Assembly (NCBI RefSeq): GCF_019399895.1
Contig: NC_091872.1
Span: 628,395-692,394 of the forward strand
Direction of reading: 5' to 3'
From: Cardiocondyla obscurior
Taxonomy: Eukaryota; Arthropoda; Insecta; Hymenoptera; Formicidae
Length of the DNA stretch: 64,000 nt
A program made the translations under genes and the position numbers. The number at the start of each line of letters is the position of its first letter. Within the stretch, counting starts at the first letter, position 1. The notes under the pieces were generated by a model, which saw only the letters and a list, made by a program, of their open reading frames with translations, searched no databases and had not been told where the DNA came from. Shown piece by piece: positions 10,601 to 19,283 of the stretch.

Positions 10601-10790
10601 CATCATCGAGCTTGCGGTGTACGAGGACAACGTCTGGAGAGCCTTCATGGACTTCTGCAGTGCGGTCATGCGTCGCAAGACAGAAGCAGAGAGGGAAAGA
10701 GAGCGGCATCCACAGTCCGCTCCATCAAAAACAACGCGGGCGGCAATCATCGTGGGACTGGCCAACCCTCGGCCACAACTTCCTGCATGA
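7650..10790 (+). CDS. ORF2 of E2: APE endonuclease, reverse transcriptase, CCHC motif
   Basis: The 1046-residue frame starts at the ATG directly after the ORF1 TAA. Endonuclease motifs are AGDFNAW (~residue 123) and LSDHRYI (~199). RT motifs are PGPDGL (~434), YRPICLLDE (~492) and CYADDT (~651). A CHHC cluster lies near residue 945. The endonuclease should nick TTAGG DNA and the RT should copy the RNA from the nick. Two small indels near 9874-9920 (minus 4, then minus 2 relative to E3) cancel each other and replace about 15 residues. A 2-base loss near 10727 ends the protein about 80 residues before the E3 stop. The catalytic core is intact. Confidence 0.93.
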   Translation: MALRLIQANVGRSKGAQDLLLHTMAEQKMIFAVVAEPNYVPKNHPCWTGDELGSVALTWRWIPGTPSCAPIERGQRYVAARWGPTIIVGTYLPPSGTIEEYQKWLDDIAVCIRRVRNSPIIVAGDFNAWSTTWGSARTNARGRLVEAWAASMDLVLLNRGNTSTCVRPQGESIIDLSWASPAAARIVSGWKVSKDMEHLSDHRYILVSLAPLRSMSYRSREGRRWAVRKLDEDAFQASIAASLFASDLPQEEEDPEIQLQWVTETVTRACDMSMPRVKHRFRRSAYWWSDQIAALRRDAIRTSRKVTRSRDNQDRRAEALATYKEARKTLRTAIRKAKEESWTELIEALDDDPWGRAYKIVCKKLRPMAPPITEVLAPQFLKEVIGKLFPPDTREDGRVHLQSSDLDWNAALEITEEEFLHAAKRGLRGNTAPGPDGLTKAVWRLALKSIQGPIIQLFNSCLRHGAFPLPWKKAKLVLLRKQGKPEDSPSAYRPICLLDEAGKLFERIIVNRLVQHLSKEGTNFSRNQFGFRAGISTVNAITAVRNFTEEHTSQGGVVLATSIDVSNAFNSLPWEVIRAALSRHQVPQYLKDILGSYLHNRYFTFTDHNGKVQERSLQRGVPQGSVLGPFLWNIGYDAVFSSALPPHSKVVCYADDTLILSGGRDWTEARARGEIAASSVLRSVQKLGLYVAHEKTEAIVFSGKTGGPQPPPSSQILVGAARIQIAQNLKYLGLILDHKWSFGILKELGRELGRSPPLRGILPNIGGPSSAARRLYANTVRSIALYAAPVWAEDLAACKKSQKNLEAAFHQVAIRTARAYRTVARPAAALLAGLPPVDITAAEYHRVYKDLQILKSRGITPTAGMKKRLRRRHRVITVGQWKDRLTGLHNFGQRTLSAILPVMEDWVDRCGWKGVTSFWTTQIITGHGCFSSYLHRIGKEASTACHHCDDSIDDAQHTLEVCPAWTEERQVLRNVLGPDLSLPTIIELAVYEDNVWRAFMDFCSAVMRRKTEAERERERHPQSAPSKTTRAAIIVGLANPRPQLPA

Positions 10791-11331
10791 CTCCCGCCCA
10801 GGCATTAACGCCACCTGCGAGTACGCGGGTCTTGAGATCAAGACCGCGCCCAAGAGCGCCCCCCAGTCGGGCCATCGGTGGAAGAAGTCCGAGGAATAAT
10901 CCTCCCTCTTCCAGCCATCAGCCCAACCGGGCACTCACAACGTGTCCTTGAGCCCTTTGGCGTCTAGACCAAGGGCCAGGACACTAAGTTGACACAGTCG
11001 GGGAGGGACAACAACATCCCCCTCCCCGTAAGTAATAGACATTCCACGGAGAAGTCAAAAAGGAGATAAACTCCTCCGAATCAAGGAGTAGAGTAAGTAG
11101 CGAGAAAACAAACTCGCTAAGAAGCATCCGCCGAGATGCAAGTGCGGAGGGGACCGAGAAGTTATACTTCTGTGCATCCTCGGTCTCCCCTCAAGGAAAA
11201 CGCACTGGGTCAGAGCCCCGACGGGTTTTAGTGGGTAGTGGGCAGGCCTCGACTAGCGAGCCATAAGACCCGACCCCCACATACCCCCCCAGAGAAAGGG
11301 GGGGATGCGTAAAGAGTGCATTTCCCGTCGT
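10791..11331 (+). other. 3' UTR and shared 3' tail of E2
   Basis: In E3 the first ~200 bases of this stretch are still coding. The rest is non-coding, with a CTCCCC...GGGGAG hairpin near 10999-11030 and, from about 11217, the tail block shared with E1, E3 and E4. The sequence matches E3 almost base for base. Confidence 0.75.
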
Positions 11332-11444
11332 AAAAAAAAAAAAAAAAAAAGGTTAGGTTAGGTTAGGTTAGGTTAGGTTAGGTTAGGTTAGGTTAGGTTA
11401 GGTTAGGTTAGGTTAGGTTAGGTTAGGTTAGGTTAGGTTAGGTT
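11332..11444 (+). repeat. A tail of E2 followed by a TTAGG array
   Basis: Nineteen A residues (11332-11350) end E2, then GGTTA pentamers run to 11444. The 5' end of E3 follows at once. Confidence 0.96.
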
Positions 11445-11482
11445 CCCCCTCGTCGGTGCCACCTTGTCGTGGTGAGGGCTTA
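11445..11482 (+). other. Conserved 5'-terminal stem-loop of E3
   Basis: The first bases CCCTC pair with GAGGG about 22 bases later and enclose CACC-TTGTCGT-GGTG. The same structure opens E5 with a longer CCCTCTC/GAGAGGG stem. Because it sits exactly at the element's first base it could be a processed 5' RNA end; self-cleavage of the HDV-like kind is only a possibility. Confidence 0.5.
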
Positions 11483-11625
11483 AGGGATCGAATCAACGAT
11501 CCGCTGGGGCAGTACCTGGGACTTAGTCGGGGAGGGCCCGGCGGGAGGTTCGATCCTACTAAACGCACAGTACCTCCCTGGCATTGCACTCCAGTACATC
11601 ACGTACTCGAGCCGGGAAGGTACAC

Positions 11626-11995
11626 CCTCAGGGGCCACAGGCCGTCCTTTATTAGGACGGTGTAGATCTGTGGTTCGGGACTTGGCGTTCCCGAGGGTTC
11701 CTGAGCCCGGCGACCACTTCGCCGAGAGGGGTGGTATTCCCCCAAGGTGGTAAGGGATGGCGACCCGGAATACAAACGCCCGGCTTGTCAGGGTCGTGAG
11801 GGGAGGTCTTCTGACTTCCTCCTGGCAACCTCAGGGGCCACAGAGGCCGTCCCTTTATTAGGACGGTGTAGATCTGTGGTACGGGACTTGGCGGTCCCGA
11901 GGTGCCTGAGCCCGGCGACCACTTCGCCGAGAGGGTGGGTTTTATTCCCCCCAAGGTGGTAAGGGAAGGTAACCCGGAATGCAAATCCCGGCCGG
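11626..11995 (+). repeat. Tandem ~205-bp repeat in the 5' UTR of E3
   Basis: Units begin near 11626 and 11829 with CAGGGGCCACAG, homologous to the pair in E2. The first unit is complete; the second diverges after TGCAAATCCCGG. Confidence 0.85.
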
Positions 11996-12480
11996 CTGGG
12001 GCCGCAGGGGAATTGGTTTCCCCGCCATGCCACCCGGGGGTTGGGTAGGGCCTCCCGTTCAAGGGGAGAAGATCCTTTCTGAGGCATTGCGCGGGTGCTC
12101 GCAGCCGAGGTTAGGGATTACCTCTACCCGTTTCCGGGGCGTACGTGGTGCGTTCCTGGGGCGGGTACGGTATACGCACCGGGTTGCACACGGGGGTGTG
12201 ACCCCACGGTCTCCGGGGGCGTAGGGTGTTCCGGCCTGCGGGCTGGGCACCCCAGGGATGACGTAGGGGGTGTTTCGGGCCGCTCGGAAGTCTCCGAGGT
12301 GGGCCTGGTCACTCCGGGAGAAGGTCGTGACCGCCGCGGGGCCGCTCGGACGTATTCTGAGGCGGGGCTCGCGGCGTGTCTCTTGTTAGGAAGGAGTTCG
12401 GCTAGGTCGGAGTCGTCAGGGCGGGCACCCAATCGGCCTAGGGGAAGGAAAACCCCAAACAAACCAAGCTTCGATACAAC

Positions 12481-15356
12481 ATGAAGATGTCGGACCAAAG
12501 GAAAGAAGACCTACAGCCCCAGAGGATTCGGACCCTCAGGGACCGGCGTGGTGGGAGTACCGTCCCGGCTCCTGCCATGTCGTCATCATACGACGGGCAA
12601 TCCAGCGCTTGCTCCGCAGGGGCGCTGGTGGATACAGCGTCTGCGACGAATACGCAAAGAAACAGGTCCGACTCAGAGGACAGAAGAGAGCGCTTCTTTT
12701 CTACAGAGGAAGAAGCAAACAAAAAGACAGCCGCGCTTACTGACACCGATGGCGAGTATATGAAACTCCCACGACTTGTGGACATGCAGGTCGTCAAGCG
12801 GGCTAACAAGAAGAAGGCCGGGCCAAGATGCAAAACTGCCAACAGCCCATCGAAGAAGACCCGTCAACCATCGGACTTACCTGTCCTCTTCCACAACGTG
12901 AGAGCTCACGCCGGCTCTCCTCCGCCTGCCTCAAGATTAACCGAAACAGCGCAGCTACAACAGCAACAGAAGAGGAAGATAGAGGCGCGACGCGATGGAC
13001 GTCTGTTTCTAACAGAGGTTCCGACATAGAGGACGCGAACACGGAGATTGTCGATCTCTCCTCTAACCGATGCCTCGGACGCATCTATACGTACCACGGC
13101 GTCTGGAGCGTGCAAGAGGACGAAGAAGAAGAAGCGGCGACCGGAAAGGAAGACTCGTCGCTTGAGAGACCACGATCGTTTCTCTTCCTCCGAAGAATAT
13201 ATCTTTGACGAGAAGTCAAGAAGAAGCGAGGACGCCCCATCGTCACAGGAAAGGGAGTGGCGATCCTTGCAATCAAGAAAAAACAACGAGCTCAAGCAAT
13301 CAAGGACGAGATCGAGACTATGAAGAGGATCGCAGAGGGAAGCTATGACCCCTCTGAATACAGAGGTAAACGGCGCTCCGAAAAGGTTGAAATGTTGGAG
13401 CAGAATCCGTTGGCTACCCATACAAGCCATAGCAGCAGAGATACTGCAGACGACTAAGCAGATTGAGGAAGTAGCTGTGAAGTCGAATAATCTCAAGGGC
13501 GGCTTCGTTCGCATACTTAGAGATGCGGCCTTGAAGATCGAGGTAAACGCAGACGTCATGACGCGAAAGTCGACACCACCGGACGGCACTAATGCTCAAG
13601 AAATTGAGCAGCTAAAGCGGAATAGCACAACTGCGAAAGAATTAAAACAGGCCCGCGACTCCGCGCCTGTTCTCCATCACTCTTCTTCGACTGCCTCCTC
13701 AGAGGCAAACAGGAGTACAGAACCCAGTAAAAAGAATGGGACGAACGAAATAATGGACGTAGAGATGGAGGGAGACATGAATGTCAATCAGGCTCCCTCA
13801 TCAATGTACCCAGGGAAGAATGGCCACCGGCGATAAGACCATCTCTAAAAGGGAAGACCAGGATTCTCAAGGACGACGACGAAGACATCGCGCCAGGACC
13901 TTCGACTCTTCCTCCTCGCCGCAAATCGGCGAATAAAGATGTAGAGGGCCTCATAGATGACAAGCTTGCTGCTTTCTTTAAGATAGTTCAAGCACAAATG
14001 AAAGACATGATGTCCACCTTCATCGAGCGACTTTCTCCCCAAGTATCTTCCAACGGGGCCCAAGAAAGCACTTCCATGGTGTCCGGCCAAGAAGACCACA
14101 CCAAGAAGCACCCGGTTCCCGAAGGTAAACATGGAGAAGATAAGTCTAAGAAGACTAAGAAGAATAAAGGCAAAGGACCTCTCAAAGTCCTTCCGCCTGA
14201 GACTAGTAAGGCCCAGCCTTCCAAGAAGAAGATGACTGCGCCACCAGCCCGACCTGTAAATCCGCAAACACTCGGCGGATCGACTAGCAATCCTGGAGAA
14301 ACGCCGTGGACCAAAGTCCTCGGCAGGAACGCTGCCAAACAGGCCAAGCAGGCAACGAAATCTGTTGCCCCGACTTCAGCCCCAGGCACCTCCGCTAAAG
14401 GAGTTCCTGGGAGTAAAGGAGGCAAAGCAGGAAGTAATAAGACTTCCTCAGCTAATACTTCTACTTCAACCAAGAAGAAGAAGAAAAGAAGAAATAGGAG
14501 AAGGATCCCGAAGACGTCGGCAGTAGTATTAACATGTCCACAGAAGGACATGCCTAAGATTCTGTCCGAGGCGAGGAACAGAATCAAACTTCCGGACATA
14601 GGGATCACTGAAGGAGTAAAGACTCGCTTCACAGCCACTGGAGCTCTACTCTTTGAAGTTCCAGGAGAAAACAGCGGCCCGCAAGCAGATGTCCTGGCTG
14701 CCCGCTTAAGAGAACTCATAGGAAATAAAGAGGGCATAAAAGTAAACCGCCCCACTAAAATGGCGGAGATACGAGTGCGGAATTTGGAGCCGTCACTTAC
14801 TGTCCACGAGGTATGCAACGCCGTGGCAAATAAAGGAGGCTGTTTAACCTCCGACATTAAAGCCGGCGATATAAGAAGCGTCCCAGGTGGACTGGGAAGC
14901 CTGTGGTTGAGTATCCCTTTAGTGGCCGCCAAGAAAGCCACGGAAGGAGGTACAATAAAGGTCGGCTGGTCGAAAGTGAGAATCGACCTACTAGAGGCAC
15001 GCCCTCTCAGGTGCTATAAGTGCCTGCAGAGAGGGCACGTAGCAGACAAGTGTCCAGAGACACTTGACAGATCTGGCAGGTGTTACCGTTGTGGAGAGCA
15101 AGGACACTTTGCCAAGATGTGCAGGGCCCCTCCAAAGTGCCCCATCTGTTCGGATCTCAACAGGAAGGCCAACCACGTACTTGGTAGCGCGCAATGCACG
15201 ACTCAAATACGGAAGGGAAGAAGAGACGTCGCAGAAGTGGACAACACCAACCCACCGCCTCTTCCACAACGGGCCAAGAGACCCACAGCTGGAAAATTCA
15301 GCGAAGGGTCAATGGAGATCGATCCCCCGGAGGAGGGGCAAGTCGGCTATTTGTAA
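12481..15356 (+). pseudogene. ORF1 of E3: gag-like protein, frameshifted
   Basis: The ATG at 12481 opens a frame that matches E2 ORF1. It must be followed through several frames (12481-13029, 13048-13323, 13257-13457, 13345-13836, 13998-15356). The last segment is intact for 452 residues and holds the Lys-rich region, the CCHC knuckles (CYKCLQRGHVADKC, CYRCGEQGHFAKMC) and the natural C-terminus ending GYL. Its TAA is directly followed by the ATG of ORF2 in the same frame. It served as the reference for the frameshifts in E2. Confidence 0.87.
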
Positions 15357-18300
15357 ATGGCCCTACGCCTTATTCAGGCAAACGTCGGGCGCTCTAAGGG
15401 CGCTCAAGACCTGCTCCTGCATACGATGGCGGAGCAGAAGATGATTTTCGCAGTAGTCGCCGAGCCGAACTACGTTCCCAAGGACCACCCCTGCTGGACT
15501 GGAGACGAGCTAGGATCGGTAGCACTCACATGGAGATGGATTCCGGGCACCCCCTCGTGTGCCCCGCTGGAGCGAGGACAACATTACGTCGCAGCTAGAT
15601 GGGGGCCAACGATCGTCATCGGTACTTACCTTCCGCCTTCAGGCACCATTGAGGAGTACCAGAAATGGCTGGACGACATGGCGGTGTACATCAGACACCT
15701 GAGGAACTCACCGACCATCGTGGCGGGAGACTTCAACGCGTGGAGTACAACCTGGAGCTCGGCACGCACCAACGCAAGAGGCCGCCTTGTCGAGGCTTGG
15801 GCCGCAAGTATGGACTTAGTCCTCTTGAATAGGGGCAACACGTCCACATGTGTCCGCCCGCAGGGAGAGTCGATCATCGACTTGTCGTGGGCATCCCCGC
15901 GGCGGCACGCATGGTGTCTGACTGGAAGGTGTCCATAGACATGGAGCACCTCTCCGATCATCGGTATATCCTGATGTCTTTGGCGTCTCTGAGATCGACT
16001 TCCCGTCGACCAGGAGACGAACGCAGATGGGCAACGCGGAAGTTGGACGAGGACGCTTTCCGAGCCTCCATCGCGGCTTCTCTTTTCACCAGCGATCTGC
16101 CGAAAGAAGAAGAAGATCCCGAAATCCAACTCCAGTGGATCACAGAGACAGTCACACGCGCCTGTGACATGTCTATGCCGAGGGTAAGACACCGCTTTCG
16201 AAGATCAGCGTATTGGTGGTCAGATCACATTGCGGCGCTACGAAAAGAAGCCATTAAGGCTAATAGAAGAGTCACTCGTAGCCGCAATAATCAAGAAAGA
16301 AGAGCCGAAACTATGGCGATCTATAAAGAAGCCAGAAAAACACTACGGACGGCCATTCGCAAGGCCAAAGAAGAGTCGTGGACAGAACTGATCGAGGCCC
16401 TAGATGACGACCCGTGGGGTCGTGCGTACAAGATTGTATGCAAAAAACTTAGGCCGATGGCGCCTCCAACCACAGAAGTACTGGATCCCCAGTTCCTCAA
16501 AGAAGTTATCAACAAGCTTTTCCCTCCGGACACCCGCGAAGAAGGTCGAGTCCACCTTCAATCTGCGGATCTGGACTGGAATGAGGCCTTAGAGATAAGT
16601 GAAGAAGAGTTTCTCCATGCGGCCAAAAGAGGCCTCAGAGGAAACACCGCACCGGGCCCGGACGGCCTGCCTAAAGCGGTTTGGAAGTTAGCCTTGAAAA
16701 ATCTTCAAGGCTCCATAATACAGCTATTTAATAGCTGTCTACGACGTGGTGCCTTTCCGCTTCCATGGAAAAGGGCAAAGTTAGTCCTGCTACGTAAACA
16801 GGGCAAACCGGAAGACTCTCCTTCGGCATATCGCCCGATCTGCTTGCTGGACGAGGCCGGGAAACTTTTTGAAAGAGTTATAGTGAATCGCCTCGTTCAG
16901 CACCTTGGGAAAGAAGGCGTAAATATCAGCCGAAATCAATTCGGCTTTAGAGCCGGCCTTTCAACGGTGGACGCCATCACAGCGGTGAGGAACTTCACGG
17001 AAGAATATGTTTCTCAGGGGGGAGTTACGCTTGCAACATCCATTGACGTCTCTAATGCGTTCAACTCTCTTCCTTGGGAAACCATTAGAGCGGCCCTCAG
17101 TCGGCATCGAGTCCCAAAATATCTAAGGGACATATTAGGAAGTTACCTACATAATAGGTACTTTACTTTCACCGACCACAACGGTGAAGTCCAGGAGAGG
17201 AGCTTACAACGTGGCGTACCCCAAGGCTCCGTCCTCGGCCCGTTCCTATGGAACATAGGATACGACACGGTCCTTTCATCGGCGCTTCCCCCCCACTGCG
17301 GAGTTGTGTGTTACGCTGACGACACGCTCATCCTGTCGGGGGGAGAAGATTGGACAGAAGCAAGAACGAGAGGAGAGATAGCGGCTAGTTCCGTACTCCG
17401 CACCGTCCAGAAACTGGGCCTCCACGTGGCCCATGAGAAGACAGAGGCCATTATATTCTCTGGGAAAACAGGTGGCCCCCAGCCTCCACCATCTTCACAA
17501 ATCTTGGTGGGTGCGGCCAGAATCCAGATCGCCCAGAACTTAAAGTACTTGGGCCTCATTTTAGACCATAAATGGTCTTTTGGCCCACATTTTAAAAGAA
17601 TTGGGGAGAGAGTTAGGGAGAAGTCCACCTCTCTGCGTGGGATTCTTCCAAATATCGGAGGCCCAAGCAGCGCAGCGAGGCGTTTATATGCGAACACCGT
17701 TCGCTCAATCGCCCTATATGCCGCCCCTGTCTGGGCCGAAGACTTAGCGGCGTGCAAAAAGAGTCAGAAGAACTTGGAGGCTGCCTTTCATCAGGTGGCT
17801 ATCAGGACCGCACGGGCATATAGGACCGTTGCCCGCCCGGCAGCAGCACTCCTGGCTGGCCTTCCACCTGTGGACATCACCGCTGCGGAGTATCATCGAG
17901 TATACAAGGATCTACAAATCCTCAAATCTAGGGGGATCACGCCCACAGCTGGGATGAAGAAACGTCTACGCCGGCGACACAGAGTCATAACTGTGGGCCA
18001 GTGGAAGGACAGACTCACCGGCCTTCACAACTTCGGCCAGCGTACGCTGTCCGCCATCCTCCCAGTCATGGAGGACTGGGTGGATCGTTGCGGCTGGAAA
18101 GGCGTCACATCTTTCTGGACGACGCAAATAATCACGGGCCACGGATGCTTTTCCTCCTATCTACATAGGATCGGGAAAGAGGCATCCACAGCATGTCATC
18201 ATTGCGATGACAGTATTGACGACGCCCAGCACACTCTTGAAGTGTGCCCGGCATGGACGGAGGAGAGGCAGGTCTTGAGGAACGTGTTGGGACCGGACTT

Positions 18301-18706
18301 ATCCCTGCCTACCATCATCGAGCTTGCGGTGTACGAGGACAACGTCTGGAGAGCCTTCATGGACTTCTGCAGTGCGGTCATGCGTCGCAAGACAGAAGCA
18401 GAGAGGGAAAGAGAGCGGCATCCACAGTCCGCTCCATCAAGAAGCAACGCGGGCGGCAATCATCGTGGGACTGGCCAACCCTCGGCCACAACTTCCTGCA
18501 TGACTCCCGCCCAGGCATTAACGCCACCTGCGAGTACGCGGGTCTTGAGATCAAGACCGCGCCCAAGAGCGCCCACCAGTCGGGCCATCGGTGGAAGAAG
18601 TCCGAGGAATAATCCTCCCTCTTCCCAGCCATCAGCCCAACCGGGCACTCACAACGTGTCCTTGAGCCCTTTGGCGTCTAGACCAAGGGCCAGGACACTA
18701 AGTTGA
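15357..18706 (+). pseudogene. ORF2 of E3: endonuclease-reverse transcriptase with one frameshift
   Basis: The N-terminal 193 codons (15357-15938) carry the endonuclease start and AGDFNAW. A single missing base near 15899 shifts the frame relative to E2. The remainder (15848-18706) carries LSDHRYI, the RT motifs (YRPICLLDE, CYADDT) and the C-terminal CHHC cluster. The C-terminal tail is about 80 residues longer than in E2 and is probably the true ending of this family. Apart from the one base the enzyme looks complete. Confidence 0.9.
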
Positions 18707-19050
18707 CACAGTCGGGGAGGGACAACAACATCCCCCTCCCCGTAAGTAATAGACATTTCACGGAGAAGTCAAAAAGGAGATAAACTCCTCCGAACAAGGA
18801 GTAGAGTAAGAGGCGACCCTAGCGAGAAAACAAACTCGCTAAGAAGAAGCATCCGCCGAGATGCAAGTGCGGAGGGGACCGAGAAGTTATACTTCTGTGC
18901 ATCCTCGGTCTCCCCTCAAGGAAAACGCACTGGGTCAGAGCCCCGACGGGTTTTAGTGGGTAGTGGGCAGGCCTCGACTAGCGAGCCATAAGACCCGACC
19001 CCCATACCCCCAGAGAAAGGGGGGATGCGTAAAGAGTGCATTTCCGTCGT
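18707..19050 (+). other. 3' UTR and tail block of E3, without A tail
   Basis: The GGGGAGG/CCTCCCC hairpin and the shared tail block are both present. The element ends at CGTCGT and the TTAGG repeat starts at 19051 with no A run between. Confidence 0.75.
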
Positions 19051-19069
19051 GGTTAGGTTAGGTTAGGTT
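19051..19069 (+). repeat. Very short TTAGG tract between E3 and E4
   Basis: There are fewer than four GGTTA units, against about twenty in the other junctions. Confidence 0.9.
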
Positions 19070-19283
19070 GATGGGCGGAGCTGCCTGTTCTGCTCAGGCC
19101 AAACCGGCCAGGAACAACGGAACGAATAGAGGTGAAGGTACCTCAGAGAATGTAGTAGTGACGGAGACGACAGACCCTCCGCCCAAGCCGCAACGCCCAG
19201 CCACAAGGCGTACAGCCGTTAACAAATCGGCCGAGAAGAGTTCCGACCTGGAGGAGGTCGAAATGAGGCCAATCAATGAATAA
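19070..19283 (+). pseudogene. C-terminal remnant of ORF1 of E4
   Basis: About 70 codons remain. They begin near ACSAQAK, which corresponds to the last Cys cluster of ORF1, and end at TAA 19281-19283. The ORF2 ATG (19276) lies inside these last codons, so the two frames overlap by 8 bases in the arrangement ATGAATAA. Confidence 0.75.

Larger units (their letters stand above)
3974..11350 (+). mobile_element. TRAS-like non-LTR retrotransposon E2, family B, nearly complete
   Basis: The element lies between two TTAGG arrays and has a 5' UTR, ORF1, ORF2, a 3' UTR and an A tail of 19 bases. It lacks the first ~180 bases seen at the start of E3 (11445-11625), so it is slightly 5'-truncated. ORF1 and the far end of ORF2 carry small frameshifts, but the endonuclease-RT reading frame is open throughout. 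Its last 1.5 kb is almost identical to E3, whereas the rest is clearly diverged. Confidence 0.93.
11445..19050 (+). mobile_element. TRAS-like non-LTR retrotransposon E3, family B, full length but frameshifted
   Basis: E3 has a complete 5' end matching E5, two 5' UTR repeats, ORF1, ORF2 and the 3' tail block, and it is flanked by TTAGG on both sides. It is about 7.6 kb. ORF1 has several frameshifts and ORF2 has one. Unlike its neighbours it has no A tail: the tail block ends CGTCGT and the telomere repeat begins immediately. Confidence 0.92.

Noticed and set aside
13988..14941. A 317-codon minus-strand frame
   Set aside because: It is the antisense of E3 ORF1; a shorter equivalent opposite E2 (6517-7272) shows only the mirrored composition.
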